Shown: positions 43,402 to 51,983, counted from the stretch's first letter. The stretch: 64,000 bases of DNA from Brevibacterium sp. RIT 803 (GCF_016892625.1 NZ_JAFEMW010000001.1:310001-374000); one strand, 5' to 3'. Notes: generated by a model not told the origin, from the letters alone. A program made the numbers and translations.

Positions 43402-44286
43402 GTGCCACAGAGAGAACTGAGCGTCGGACTTGCTCAGCGCGCTCCGCTCCACGGCCCGAACGTGCTGGCCGAGCTGCACGCGGACGTCGAACGCACGCTT
43501 GCACGGCATCCTGGGCTCGACATGCTCGTCTATCCGGAGCTCCACCTCCAGGGAGTCGATCACCTGCCGACCGATGAACAGCCGGCCGCGCTGGCACAGC
43601 TGGCGATGCCTCTCGATGACCCCTTTGTGGCGATGATCGGCGAAGTGGCCGCAGCCTTCGGCATCTGGCTGTGCCCGGGAAGCATCGGCGAGACGACCAG
43701 CACGGATGCGCAGTACAACACCCAACTCCTCTTCTCCCCCGACGGGACGCTGGCCGCCACCTATCGCAAGATGTTCCCATGGAGACCATTTGAGCCACAC
43801 CTCCCCGGAACGGAATTCGTCGTCGCCCCGATCAAGGGCCACGGCGTCCTCGGTCTGTCGAACTGCTATGACGCCTGGTTCCCCGAACACTCCCGTCACC
43901 TCGCGTGGATGGGCGCCGATGCGATCATCAACATCGTCAAGACGACCAGCCAGGACCGCGATCAGGAGCTCGTCCTCGCCCGAGCCAATGCGATCGTCAA
44001 TCAGGTCTACATGCTCAGCGTCAACTGCGCCGAACCAGTCGGCCGTGGCCACAGCATTGCCGTCGGCCCCGAAGGGCAGGTCCTCGCCGAGGCGGGGGCC
44101 GGTGAGGACACTCTCGTCGTTCGGGTGGACTCCGGCCAGATCCAACGCGTGAGAGCTCAGGGCACTGCTGGGACCAATCGAATCTGGTCGCAGTTCACCC
44201 CAGAAGACGAACCGATCCCACTGTCGCTCTATGCCGGAACCATCGAACCCAAGCGATGGTCACCCCACTATCACGGGCACGACTGA
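43402..44286 (+). CDS. Nitrilase-superfamily carbon-nitrogen hydrolase (aliphatic amidase-like)
   Basis: 294 residues. The Glu-Lys-Cys triad is intact: Glu46 in YPELHLQG, Lys123 in YRKMFPWRP and Cys155 in LSNCYDAWFPE. The family hydrolyses amides, nitriles or carbamoyl groups to acids and ammonia. The GTG at 43402 has AAAGGAG upstream. An APC permease gene follows 84 bp later and a divergent FCD regulator precedes, which makes an uptake-and-hydrolysis unit for an amide or amino-acid amide the simplest reading. Substrate unknown. Confidence 0.9.
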   Translation: MPQRELSVGLAQRAPLHGPNVLAELHADVERTLARHPGLDMLVYPELHLQGVDHLPTDEQPAALAQLAMPLDDPFVAMIGEVAAAFGIWLCPGSIGETTSTDAQYNTQLLFSPDGTLAATYRKMFPWRPFEPHLPGTEFVVAPIKGHGVLGLSNCYDAWFPEHSRHLAWMGADAIINIVKTTSQDRDQELVLARANAIVNQVYMLSVNCAEPVGRGHSIAVGPEGQVLAEAGAGEDTLVVRVDSGQIQRVRAQGTAGTNRIWSQFTPEDEPIPLSLYAGTIEPKRWSPHYHGHD

Positions 44287-44325
44287 GCCGAACATCGACC
44301 GCAGCGATCCCAACACACCGTCGCA

Positions 44326-44336
44326 CCACCTCGGCG
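44326..44336. repeat. Intergenic copy of the 11-mer CGCCGAGGTGG
   Basis: CCACCTCGGCG on the plus strand, between the amidase and permease genes. It is one of at least 15 exact copies in the window; being intergenic it is not explained by protein coding. See the finding on this motif. Confidence 0.6.
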
Positions 44337-44370
44337 GCCTAATGTCATCACTGAGAACAATGGAGTAATC

Positions 44371-45714
44371 ATGTCAGACACGCTCACGCTCAAACGGACG
44401 CTCAAGCTGCCCTCGCTCGTCATCTTCGGCCTCGCCTATCTCACGCCGCTGATCGTCCTGGGGATCTTTGGCGTCATCGCCTCCGAAACCGGAGGCGCAA
44501 GTGCCAGCGCCTATCTGCTGGCGCTCATCGCGATGCTCTTCACTGCCAACAGCTATGGGCGTATGGCTGCTGCCTTTCCGGTCGCTGGGTCCGCCTACAC
44601 CTACGTTCGGAAGACCATCGATGGACGAGTCGGGTTCCTCGTCGGCTGGGCGACCATGCTCGACTACCTGTTCCTGCCGATGGTCATCTGGCTCATCGGC
44701 GGTTCATACCTGCAAGCACAGTTCCCCGGGGTGCCGATGGCCGTGTGGATCATCGGGTTCATCATCCTCACCACTGTGCTCAACATCGTAGGGATCAAGG
44801 TCGCCGATCGCGTCAATCTCATCCTCATGTCCTTCCAGATCCTCATCATCGCCTTCTTCGTCGTCCTGTCTCTGACTGACGTCTTCGGCACTCATGGCGC
44901 GAGCGGTCTCTTCAGCACCACCCCGTTCACGGGCGTCAATTCGAGCCTCGTTGCGATCGGCGGCGGTGCAGCGATCGCCGCGTATTCGTTCCTCGGCTTC
45001 GATGCAGTGACCACATTCACCGAGGAGACAATCGACCCCCGGCGCACCGTTCCCAAGGCGATCATGCTCATCGCGGTCATCGGCGGCGGCATCTTCGTCG
45101 TCGTCGCGTACGCTGTGCAGCTGGTCCATCCCGGTGGAGTGTTCGAGAACTCCGACGCCGCGGCATTCGAGATCGCGCGCAGAATCGGCGGTCACCTCTT
45201 CGGTGCCATCTTCCTTGCCGCTCTCGTGATCGCTCAGTTCACCTCGGGAATCGCAGCTCAGGCGGCGGGCAGCCGTCTGCTCTATGCGATGGGCCGTGAC
45301 GGAGTCCTGCCTCGGCGCTTCTTCGGCAGGCTCAGTCCGCGCTTCCACACTCCTGTGCTCTCGCTGCTGGCGATTGCCGTGATCGGACTGATCGCGATTG
45401 TCATGAACGTCGCGACTTCGACCTCGTTCATCAACTTCGGCGCCTTCCTCGCATTCATCATGGTCAACGTCTCGGTCATCGTCTTCTGGGCCAAGGAACG
45501 TCGCGCCGGGCGCCATCATCGGGTTCTGCTCTATCTGGCCTGTCCGATCGTGGGAGTGCTCGTCATCGGCTTCCTCGTCTCCCAGCTCGATGTCCAGGCC
45601 ATCACGCTTGGGTCGATCTGGCTTGTCATCGGCGCCGTAATCCTCGCGGTCATGACCAGGGGCTTTCGGACTCAGCCGTCCGAGCTGGCCGTCGACGAGG
45701 TGGAGGCGGGGTGA
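44371..45714 (+). CDS. APC-family amino acid/amine permease (1)
   Basis: 447 residues with about 12 predicted membrane segments. Span one has the discontinuous helix GLAYLTPLIVLGIFGVI-type start; YGRMAAAFPVAGSAYTYVRKTI and GFDAVTTFTEETIDPRRTVPKAI are typical APC signatures. It is closest in pattern to the permease at 48627 (shared FFGRLSPRFHTPV and YAMGRDGVLP/FAMGRDGVLP stretches), so the two are paralogues. It follows the amidase gene and probably imports its substrate. Start ATG 44371 has GGAGTA upstream. Confidence 0.9.
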   Translation: MSDTLTLKRTLKLPSLVIFGLAYLTPLIVLGIFGVIASETGGASASAYLLALIAMLFTANSYGRMAAAFPVAGSAYTYVRKTIDGRVGFLVGWATMLDYLFLPMVIWLIGGSYLQAQFPGVPMAVWIIGFIILTTVLNIVGIKVADRVNLILMSFQILIIAFFVVLSLTDVFGTHGASGLFSTTPFTGVNSSLVAIGGGAAIAAYSFLGFDAVTTFTEETIDPRRTVPKAIMLIAVIGGGIFVVVAYAVQLVHPGGVFENSDAAAFEIARRIGGHLFGAIFLAALVIAQFTSGIAAQAAGSRLLYAMGRDGVLPRRFFGRLSPRFHTPVLSLLAIAVIGLIAIVMNVATSTSFINFGAFLAFIMVNVSVIVFWAKERRAGRHHRVLLYLACPIVGVLVIGFLVSQLDVQAITLGSIWLVIGAVILAVMTRGFRTQPSELAVDEVEAG

Positions 45715-45743
45715 TCGGGACGGTGGCGGGCCAGATTCGCCCC

Positions 45744-46202
45744 TCAGCCTGCGAAGACCAGCTCAAATCGCTCGCACACCACCGGCATGTCAGAAGAGAA
45801 GGCACGGGTGGTCTGCCCGTAGCACCGCCAGAACTGTTCGTGGACCTCTCGCCACTCCTTCAGCGTGCGGTCCCCCTCGCCCTCTGAATAGGCATGGGCG
45901 GCATCGACTGCTGAAAAAGCGACGATCTCGACGGACGTGGTGACGATGACCGCCCGCGGACGATTGCCACCGTCGAGGATCATGCTGGCCTCCCCCGCCT
46001 GCGGAACGGGTTCATCGTCGGATTCGATGTCCCACAGCGCCGAGGCGGTTGCGGTCTTCGTCCCGTCGAGGACGAGAGCGAGGAGTTCGTCTGCTTGATC
46101 CGATGTTGCGCCGAACGACCAGGGGGCGGGCATACGCACCGGCAGAGCAGGGACAGCCTCCCGTGCGGCCGACCAGAACTTCTCGTGTGTTGAGCGTGTC
46201 AC
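45744..46202 (-). CDS. ASCH-domain protein
   Basis: About 152 residues. A full ASCH domain runs from about residue 25 to 130 (WSFGATSDQADELLALVLDGTKTATASALW, with the Gly-Thr-Lys-Thr turn characteristic of the family, then PRAVIVTTSVEIVAFSAVDAAHAYSEGEGDRTL). ASCH proteins bind RNA or act on modified nucleosides. The GTG at 46202 overlaps the stop of the TetR gene by 4 bp (GTGA), so it is made together with the regulator. Its link to the neighbouring catabolic genes is not obvious. Confidence 0.87.
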   Translation of the reverse strand: MTRSTHEKFWSAAREAVPALPVRMPAPWSFGATSDQADELLALVLDGTKTATASALWDIESDDEPVPQAGEASMILDGGNRPRAVIVTTSVEIVAFSAVDAAHAYSEGEGDRTLKEWREVHEQFWRCYGQTTRAFSSDMPVVCERFELVFAG

Positions 46203-46831
46203 GTGGCAACCGCCTCCAACTGCAGTCGCAGTCCATCGACGAGCGCACGCAGACCCAGTTCGAATGCGGCTGTCGCCGACGAGGTGTCGGCGCAGAGTGG
46301 ATCGAGGGCAGCACGGATCTCGGAGAACCGTTCGTCGGCTGAGTCTTGGGAAATAAGGTCGGCAGGGGCGATGATATCGAGGGCAGAGCCGAGGACGTGG
46401 GCTTCGACGGTGCGCATGACCGCCACCGTCCGCGACCTGGGCCAGCCGCCTCGGCGCAGACCCGCGACCACAGTGTCGTACATCTGGTAGGTCGAGAGAT
46501 CGCCGATCGGCGTCGTCGCAAGCAATCGGATGAGATTCGGATGCGCGGCGAAGGCACGCAGATACGACCGGGCCCAGGATTCGAGCGCCTCGTCCCAGCA
46601 TTCCGAACGCTCGACCAGGCCGACTCGGGCAAATGCAGCCACGTCGATCTCGGCGACGATTCGAGCCCGCATGAGTTCAATGAGTTCACTGCGCCCGGAC
46701 ACGTGGTTGTACAGGGAGGAGACCTGACGGTCGACTCGGGCCGCGAGGATGCGCATCGACAGGGCCTCGGACCCTTCCACGTCAACGAGGTCAAGCGCAG
46801 CGTCGACGAGCCGGTCACTGTTGAGCCGCAT
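46199..46831 (-). CDS. TetR-family transcriptional regulator
   Basis: 210 residues. An N-terminal HTH at about 5-50 (LVDAALDLVDVEGSEALSMRILAARV, recognition helix RQVSSLYNHVSGR) and a C-terminal ligand-binding domain resembling TetR_C. It is divergent from the amidohydrolase/permease genes, and two palindromes fall in the shared region (46862-46879 and 46894-46908). The ASCH gene follows with a 4-bp overlap. Likely represses the amidohydrolase and second APC permease genes; the ligand is unknown. Confidence 0.86.
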   Translation of the reverse strand: MRLNSDRLVDAALDLVDVEGSEALSMRILAARVDRQVSSLYNHVSGRSELIELMRARIVAEIDVAAFARVGLVERSECWDEALESWARSYLRAFAAHPNLIRLLATTPIGDLSTYQMYDTVVAGLRRGGWPRSRTVAVMRTVEAHVLGSALDIIAPADLISQDSADERFSEIRAALDPLCADTSSATAAFELGLRALVDGLRLQLEAVAT

Positions 46832-46861
46832 ATCGACCTTGTGCCCCCTTCCCCTGATTCC

Positions 46862-46879
46862 ACACGAAGTGTATCGTGT
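46862..46879. promoter_or_regulatory. Palindrome ACACGA-N6-TCGTGT, candidate TetR operator
   Basis: Perfect 6-base arms around AGTGTA, about 30 bp before the TetR start. Together with the next palindrome it would allow autoregulation and control of the divergent operon. Confidence 0.5.
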
Positions 46880-46893
46880 TCTCAGTCACAATA

Positions 46894-46908
46894 ACGAACA
46901 GTGTTCGT
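46894..46908. promoter_or_regulatory. Palindrome ACGAACA-G-TGTTCGT, candidate TetR operator
   Basis: Perfect 7-base arms around one base. It lies between the TetR gene and the amidohydrolase start at 46960, where a repressor would block transcription of the latter. Confidence 0.6.
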
Positions 46909-46959
46909 ACGCGACGACGGGGTCAGCGACGACACGCAGTGAGACAGAGGACGGCCGAA

Positions 46960-48612
46960 TTGGCATCGACGTACTTCCACAACGGCACCATCTGGCGAGG
47001 CACAGGCGTCGACACCGCGGATGCCCTCCTCGTCCGCGACGGAGTCGTCGTAGCTGTGGGATCAGCCGATGTGGACCGGCACTTGGCCGCTCTCGACACC
47101 GCATCTGACTCCGCCGACGCCTGCGACCAGGTCGACCTCGACGGCGGTTTCCTCATGCCGTCCTTCGGCGATGGTCACGCCCATCCCATCTTCGGAGGAC
47201 TCGAGGCGGAGGGACCGCAGGTGCGAACGTGCTCCAGCGTCGACGAAATCGTGGCCGAGGTGCGTCGCTTTGCCCAAACCCATCCCGAGATCGAGTGGAT
47301 CACCGGCGCCTCCTATGACGGCAGCCTTGTCGACGGCGGACTTTTCGACGCGCGCTGGCTCGACGAGGCAGTCGCGGACCGACCTGTGGTGCTGCGTGCT
47401 TGGGACTATCACACGGTCTGGTGCAATTCCCGGGCCCTCGAACTCGCAGGCATCACCGCGGAGACTCCCGAGCCTGAACTGGGCGAGATCCCCCGCCGAG
47501 GTGACGGCTCGCCCCTGGGAACACTGCGGGAATGGGGTGCCGTCGACCTCGTCGACGCAGTGCGTCCGCCGCTGGAGGAAACCGTGCAGCTGCGCGCGCT
47601 CGAGCGAGCAGCAGACTACTACCTCGAACGAGGGGTCACATGGGTGCAGGACGCCTGGGTCGAACCGGCAGATGTCGAGACCTACATCGCGGCCTCGACT
47701 CGTGGTCGACTCACGCTTCGGTTCAACCTCGCTCTCTATGCGGACCCGCGCCGCTTCTCCGCGCAGCTGCCCGCCATGGTCGAGGCCAGGAGGCGCATTC
47801 AGGAGCTCGGCGACCCGCTGCTGAGCGCGCACACTGTGAAGTTCTTCGCCGATGGCGTCGTCGAGAATGAGACCGGTTCGCTGCTCGAACCCTATTGTTC
47901 GTCTCTGCACAATCACGGCCTCCGGGTCTGGGAGGGTGAGACACTGGCCGAGGCGGTTCGTGCCGTTGACGCCGCCGGCTTCCAGGTCCACATCCATGCC
48001 ATCGGCGACGCGGCCGTGCGCCAGGCGCTTGATGCCATCGAGTCCGCCATCGCGGCCAACGGACCACGCGACCGCCGGCCGGTCATCGCCCACGCCCAGC
48101 TCGTCGATTCGGCGGACCTCGCCCGTTTCGCCGAAATCGGGGTCATCGCGAACATGCAGCCGTTGTGGGCACAGCTCGATGACCTCATGACCGTGCTCAC
48201 TGTGCCCCGCCTCGGCGAGTCTCGGGCTTCGAATCAGTATCGGATGCGCAGCATCCTCGAGCTCGGCGGGAGACTCTCCTTCGGCTCAGACTGGCCCTGC
48301 ACCTCAGGCACACCCGTCGAGGGGCTGGCGATCGGAACGAGCCGACAGAACGATGCGGGCGAACCCGCCGGAGGTTGGACACCGGAGGAGATCGTCGACA
48401 TCGACCGCGCCCTCGACACCTATTCGACCGCAGTCGCGTACCAGGCCTTCGCCGATACCTGGCCCGCGTCCTGGGGCGAGATCCGCCCCGGGGCGAGCGC
48501 CGACCTCATCAGATTCGACCACGACCCCCGGCATCTGTCACCGCAGGAACTCGCGGTGACAGCTGTTCGCACCACCTACCTCGGCGGCGTTGCCGTGCAT
48601 TCTTCGATCTGA
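46960..48612 (+). CDS. YtcJ-type metal-dependent amidohydrolase
   Basis: About 550 residues of the amidohydrolase_3 family. Metal-site signatures: GDGHAHPIFGG (His-x-His), VKFFADGVVENETG (Lys/Asp region), VHIHAIGDAAVRQALD, AHAQLVD and FGSDWPC. Members act on N-formyl, exoenzyme-type amides or imines; this branch is often found with amine transporters. No ATG is available near the N-terminus; TTG 46960 has AGAGGA 8 nt upstream and is preferred over GTG 46939 and the distant 46876. The APC permease starts 14 bp downstream, so it is probably the importer of the substrate. Confidence 0.87.
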   Translation: MASTYFHNGTIWRGTGVDTADALLVRDGVVVAVGSADVDRHLAALDTASDSADACDQVDLDGGFLMPSFGDGHAHPIFGGLEAEGPQVRTCSSVDEIVAEVRRFAQTHPEIEWITGASYDGSLVDGGLFDARWLDEAVADRPVVLRAWDYHTVWCNSRALELAGITAETPEPELGEIPRRGDGSPLGTLREWGAVDLVDAVRPPLEETVQLRALERAADYYLERGVTWVQDAWVEPADVETYIAASTRGRLTLRFNLALYADPRRFSAQLPAMVEARRRIQELGDPLLSAHTVKFFADGVVENETGSLLEPYCSSLHNHGLRVWEGETLAEAVRAVDAAGFQVHIHAIGDAAVRQALDAIESAIAANGPRDRRPVIAHAQLVDSADLARFAEIGVIANMQPLWAQLDDLMTVLTVPRLGESRASNQYRMRSILELGGRLSFGSDWPCTSGTPVEGLAIGTSRQNDAGEPAGGWTPEEIVDIDRALDTYSTAVAYQAFADTWPASWGEIRPGASADLIRFDHDPRHLSPQELAVTAVRTTYLGGVAVHSSI

Positions 48613-48626
48613 GAGAAAGGACCACC

Positions 48627-50006
48627 ATGTCCCACTCACACGACACCAACGCGGCCCACAGAGGCGAGGATTCTCACGGTGGCGACCAAGGGCAACTCCG
48701 TCGAGCGCTCGGGGTTCCCTCTCTGGTGCTCTTCGGCCTCGTCTACATGGTGCCTCTGACAGTCTTCACGACCTATGGCATCGTCACCCAGGTCAGCGGC
48801 GGCAGGGTGCCGCTGGCGTACGTGATCACTCTCCTCGCGATGGTCTTCACCGCCAGGTCATACGCAAAGATGGCTCACGAGCTCCCATTTTCAGGGTCCG
48901 CCTACACCTACACGCAGAATAGCTTCGGGGCCGGCATCGGCTTCGTTGCCGGCTGGGCGCTCCTGCTGGACTACCTCTTCCTGCCGATGATCAATTATCT
49001 CGTCATCGGCATCTATCTGTCCGCGGCCTTCCCCATGGTCCCCGCCTGGGCCTTCGTTCTCACCGCGATAGTCCTGGTCACCATTCTCAATGTCATCGGC
49101 ATCGTCTCTGTCGCCCGTGCGAACATCGTCATCATTGCCGCACAGACGATCTTCATCGTCACCTTCGCGGCGCTCGGCATCGCGTCGATGTCGGGGTCGG
49201 GCACGGTTGACCTCTCGGCGCCGTTCACCGGCGACGGCAGTGCGCCCGGCTTCGGCAACGTCATGGCAGGTGCCGCGATCCTGTGCCTGTCGTTCCTCGG
49301 CTTCGATGCGGTCTCGACCCTGTCAGAGGAGGCCAAGGACGCCAAGCGCAGCGTGCCTCGTGCCATTGTCATCGCCACTGTCACAGGCGGTCTGATCTAT
49401 ATCGCGCTCTCATTCCTCGCTCAACTCGTCTATCCGTCGAATGACTTCGCCGACGTCGATTCGGGCGCTCTCGACGTCATGAGTGCAGCGGGCGGTGAGT
49501 TCCTCACGACCTTCTTCACTGCCGCCTATGTCGCCGGTGCCTGCGGTTCCGCGCTGACTTCTCAGGCCTCGGTCTCGCGTATCCTCTTCGCGATGGGCCG
49601 CGACGGCGTTCTGCCCAAACGGTTCTTCGGCCGTCTCTCACCACGATTCCACACCCCGATCTTCGCAACACTCGCAGTCGGAGTGGTGTCGCTGTTCGCG
49701 CTGGCGGCCGATCTCGGATTCATCTCCGAGATGGTCAGCTTCGGCGCACTCATCGCGTTCTCAGCAGTCAACCTCTCGGTCATCGAGCACTTCGTCATCG
49801 ATGGGAAGCGTCGCGGATCGAGCGCGATCGCCAACTACATCGTGCTGCCCGGCATCGGCTTCTGCCTCACCCTGTGGTTGTGGACGAGCTTGTCACCGAG
49901 AACGCTGCTCATCGGGGCGATCTGGCTGGCCCTCGGCATCGGCTACCTCGCATTCGTCACCCGTGGCTTCCGCCGTCCGACTCCGACGCTGGATCTAGCC
50001 GACTAG
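48627..50006 (+). CDS. APC-family amino acid/amine permease (2)
   Basis: About 459 residues with 12 predicted membrane segments; a His/Asp/Gly-rich hydrophilic N-terminus of about 30 residues precedes them. Shares FVAGWALLLDYLFLPM and FFGRLSPRFHTPIFATLA with the permease at 44371, so they are paralogues. ATG 48627 has GAAAGGA 6 nt upstream; the much longer frame runs antisense through the amidohydrolase and is rejected. Its stop (TAG) and that of the convergent thioesterase gene share the palindrome CTAG. Confidence 0.9.
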   Translation: MSHSHDTNAAHRGEDSHGGDQGQLRRALGVPSLVLFGLVYMVPLTVFTTYGIVTQVSGGRVPLAYVITLLAMVFTARSYAKMAHELPFSGSAYTYTQNSFGAGIGFVAGWALLLDYLFLPMINYLVIGIYLSAAFPMVPAWAFVLTAIVLVTILNVIGIVSVARANIVIIAAQTIFIVTFAALGIASMSGSGTVDLSAPFTGDGSAPGFGNVMAGAAILCLSFLGFDAVSTLSEEAKDAKRSVPRAIVIATVTGGLIYIALSFLAQLVYPSNDFADVDSGALDVMSAAGGEFLTTFFTAAYVAGACGSALTSQASVSRILFAMGRDGVLPKRFFGRLSPRFHTPIFATLAVGVVSLFALAADLGFISEMVSFGALIAFSAVNLSVIEHFVIDGKRRGSSAIANYIVLPGIGFCLTLWLWTSLSPRTLLIGAIWLALGIGYLAFVTRGFRRPTPTLDLAD

Positions 50007-50446
50007 AGGACGGGCATGCGATCACGCTCATAGGTGATCGATGAATAGCCGTGAGGGTCTGGCTGCCCCGTCTCCCCTACGCTGACGAAGACGATTCTGT
50101 CGATGCTCAGAATGGACTTGCGCGTGATCATATTGCGCACCTGAGCTCGCATCGTCAGTGATGTGTTGCCGAAATGAGTTGCGACGAGGCCCATCTCGAT
50201 GAGGTCCCCCTGGCGAGCCGAAGCCACGAAGTTGATCTCTGAGATGAGTTTCGTGACCACGCTGTGGCTGCCGAGCTGAATGATCGCGTAGATCGCAGCT
50301 TCCTCGTCGATCCACTTCAGCAGGCTTCCTCCGAAGAGCGACCCGTTCGCATTGAGGTCCTCCGGGCGAACCCACTTGCGTGTGTAGAAATTCATTCCGT
50401 CGACTCGATGAGTCGTATTCGCCGAGGTCATTGCCGATTCGCTCAT
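50003..50446 (-). CDS. Hot-dog-fold acyl-CoA thioesterase (YciA/BACH type)
   Basis: About 147 residues. The hot-dog helix region reads RPEDLNANGSLFGGSLLKWIDEEAAI, with the conserved Asn/Gly/Gly and the catalytic Asp, followed by VTKLISEINFVASARQGDLIEMG. Such enzymes release free fatty acids from acyl-CoA. ATG 50446 is chosen, with AGGG 6 nt upstream; in-frame ATG 50452 and GTG 50482 exist. The stop codon overlaps that of the convergent permease gene within CTAG, so there is no intergenic space at all. Confidence 0.88.
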   Translation of the reverse strand: MSESAMTSANTTHRVDGMNFYTRKWVRPEDLNANGSLFGGSLLKWIDEEAAIYAIIQLGSHSVVTKLISEINFVASARQGDLIEMGLVATHFGNTSLTMRAQVRNMITRKSILSIDRIVFVSVGETGQPDPHGYSSITYERDRMPVL

Positions 50447-50597
50447 CGCCATCCCTATCGCAGTGGTCTTGCTCTTGAACACAGGCTAGCTGAGGTGTAT
50501 TTCGCCTGGATTTCAGGCAAGGAGCATACATTTCGAGCTGGTTTCACCTCAGCGCTCATGCTGATGCCCTGATGCCCAACTATATACTGCCTATTGC

Positions 50598-50620
50598 AAT
50601 AGTGTGTGATACACACTATT
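50598..50620. promoter_or_regulatory. PadR operator (perfect palindrome)
   Basis: Perfect 10-base arms AATAGTGTGT and ACACACTATT around GAT, ending 9 nt before the PadR start. PadR proteins bind such A/T-flanked GTGT...ACAC palindromes, so this is probably an autoregulatory site. Confidence 0.8.
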
Positions 50621-50629
50621 GTGTGAAAC

Positions 50630-50977
50630 ATGAACGAGGATGAAGAACAGGCACTGGCGACACACGGACAAGAACTGAGACGAGGCACCGTCGTCTTCGC
50701 CAGTCTCGTTGCCTGTCGTCAGCCGCAGTATGGGTACTCGCTGCTGACGACTCTCACCGAAGCCGGCATCGCCACAGAAGCCAACACTCTCTACCCCCTG
50801 CTGCGAAGACTTGAGAAACAAGGGCTGCTCAGTGCCGAGTGGAACACCGAACAAGCGCGTCCACGCAAGTACTACAGCGTCACCACCAGCGGGGCCGAAG
50901 TCGCCGCAGCACTCCACTCACAATGGCTGGAACTCAACACCAGCATTACGAAACTCTGGAAAGAAGGAACACCATGA
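50630..50977 (+). CDS. PadR-family transcriptional regulator
   Basis: 115 residues of the short PadR type: winged helix with GYSLLTTLTEAGIATEANTLYPLLRRLEKQGLLSAEW and PRKYYSVTTSGAEV as the wing, then a C-terminal dimerisation helix. It is coupled to the HAAS-domain membrane protein gene by an ATGA overlap, a common pair in Firmicutes and Actinobacteria that responds to envelope stress or drugs. A perfect palindrome lies directly before its start. Confidence 0.93.
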   Translation: MNEDEEQALATHGQELRRGTVVFASLVACRQPQYGYSLLTTLTEAGIATEANTLYPLLRRLEKQGLLSAEWNTEQARPRKYYSVTTSGAEVAAALHSQWLELNTSITKLWKEGTP

Positions 50978-51939
50978 GTACGCTCACCACCATCTACGTC
51001 GACAATGTGGTCGGCCATCTCCCGGAGGACTCCCGAGGTGACATCGCGGCAGAGATCAAGGCCACAATCGACGACATGATCGAAGACCGCCTCGGCGGCT
51101 TGGACCATCCTGCCGACGAGCAGACCGCTGCTGCCGAACGTGAGGTGCTCGAAGAGCTCGGCGATCCGGCCCAGCTCTCCCGGGAATACACGAATTCGCC
51201 ACAGCATCTCATCGGGCCGAAGTCCTACCCGGTCTTCATCTGGGCGATACGCTGGGTGCTTCCGCTCGTCGCCGTGGCCGCGGCCGTGACGAACTCAATC
51301 GCGTTCATCGCCACCAACGATGAGGTCCAGATCGGGGCGCTCATCGGTCAGCTCGTCGGCAATACGGTCATCGCGCTGCTCACGGCCTTCGCCACAATCA
51401 CGATCCTCTTCGCCCTCGGCGACAGGGATATGAGCGCAGGTGCGGCAGATAAGATCGCCGGTGCGAAGAAGGGCTGGTCAGTCGATCAGCTGCGGGCGAC
51501 GGATGCGAAGGCAAAGCAGATCCGCGCCGAGTCGGTCCTGAACCTGGTCTTCATCGTCCTTCTGGCTCTCCTTCCGCTCGTGCCCACCTCCTTGTTCTAC
51601 GTCGGCCATCTCAACAATGACGAGCCATTCATCAATCCGGAACTGGGATTCGGATGGTTCCTCGGATACTGGGGATTCCTCGCGCTCATGGCCATCGTCG
51701 AGGTGGTGAAGCTGGTTCGCTCATCAGCGAAAACAGCCGTGGTCCTCACCGGAGCGATCCTCGACGTCGCGATGGCAGTCTTCCTCACGATCGCCCTGCT
51801 GACACAGCAGGTGCTGCACCCGGATCTCACGTCCCCTTCGGGCGCCGAAGTGCAGCAGATCATCACAGTGATCGCAATCTGGGCCATCGTCATTTGGGAT
51901 CAGATCAGCACGTGGCGCGCCCACCGAGCGAACCGCTGA
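50974..51939 (+). CDS. HAAS-domain membrane protein, partner of PadR
   Basis: About 321 residues. The N-terminal cytoplasmic part (about 1-75: VDNVVGHLPEDSRGDIAAEIKATIDDMIEDRL and VLEELGDPAQLSREY) is a HAAS domain, the helical module found beside PadR regulators. Four or five membrane spans follow (about 88-110, 118-145, 185-210, 225-245, 255-312). It is probably a membrane signal or effector protein coupled to the regulator; the activity is unknown. The start ATG overlaps the PadR stop by 4 bp. The transcript ends before a strong hairpin. Confidence 0.85.
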   Translation: MSTLTTIYVDNVVGHLPEDSRGDIAAEIKATIDDMIEDRLGGLDHPADEQTAAAEREVLEELGDPAQLSREYTNSPQHLIGPKSYPVFIWAIRWVLPLVAVAAAVTNSIAFIATNDEVQIGALIGQLVGNTVIALLTAFATITILFALGDRDMSAGAADKIAGAKKGWSVDQLRATDAKAKQIRAESVLNLVFIVLLALLPLVPTSLFYVGHLNNDEPFINPELGFGWFLGYWGFLALMAIVEVVKLVRSSAKTAVVLTGAILDVAMAVFLTIALLTQQVLHPDLTSPSGAEVQQIITVIAIWAIVIWDQISTWRAHRANR

Positions 51940-51944
51940 CCGCG

Positions 51945-51983
51945 TAGCCTGGTCCGGGTGCAGCTTCATCGCTGCACCCGGAC
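51945..51983 (+). promoter_or_regulatory. -10 element and 5'-leader hairpin of the UvrA-like gene
   Basis: TAGCCT (51945-51950) is followed 1 nt later by a perfect 13-base inverted repeat (51952-51964 and 51971-51983, loop TTCATC) whose arms start with GTCCGGGTGCAGC. The hairpin would either begin the mRNA of the UvrA-like gene or end that of the preceding gene. GAGAGGA follows it, then ATG at 52003. Confidence 0.5.

Noticed and set aside
44704-45519. 271-residue open frame antisense to the first APC permease
   Set aside because: Shadow with acidic/basic bias; the permease is well supported.
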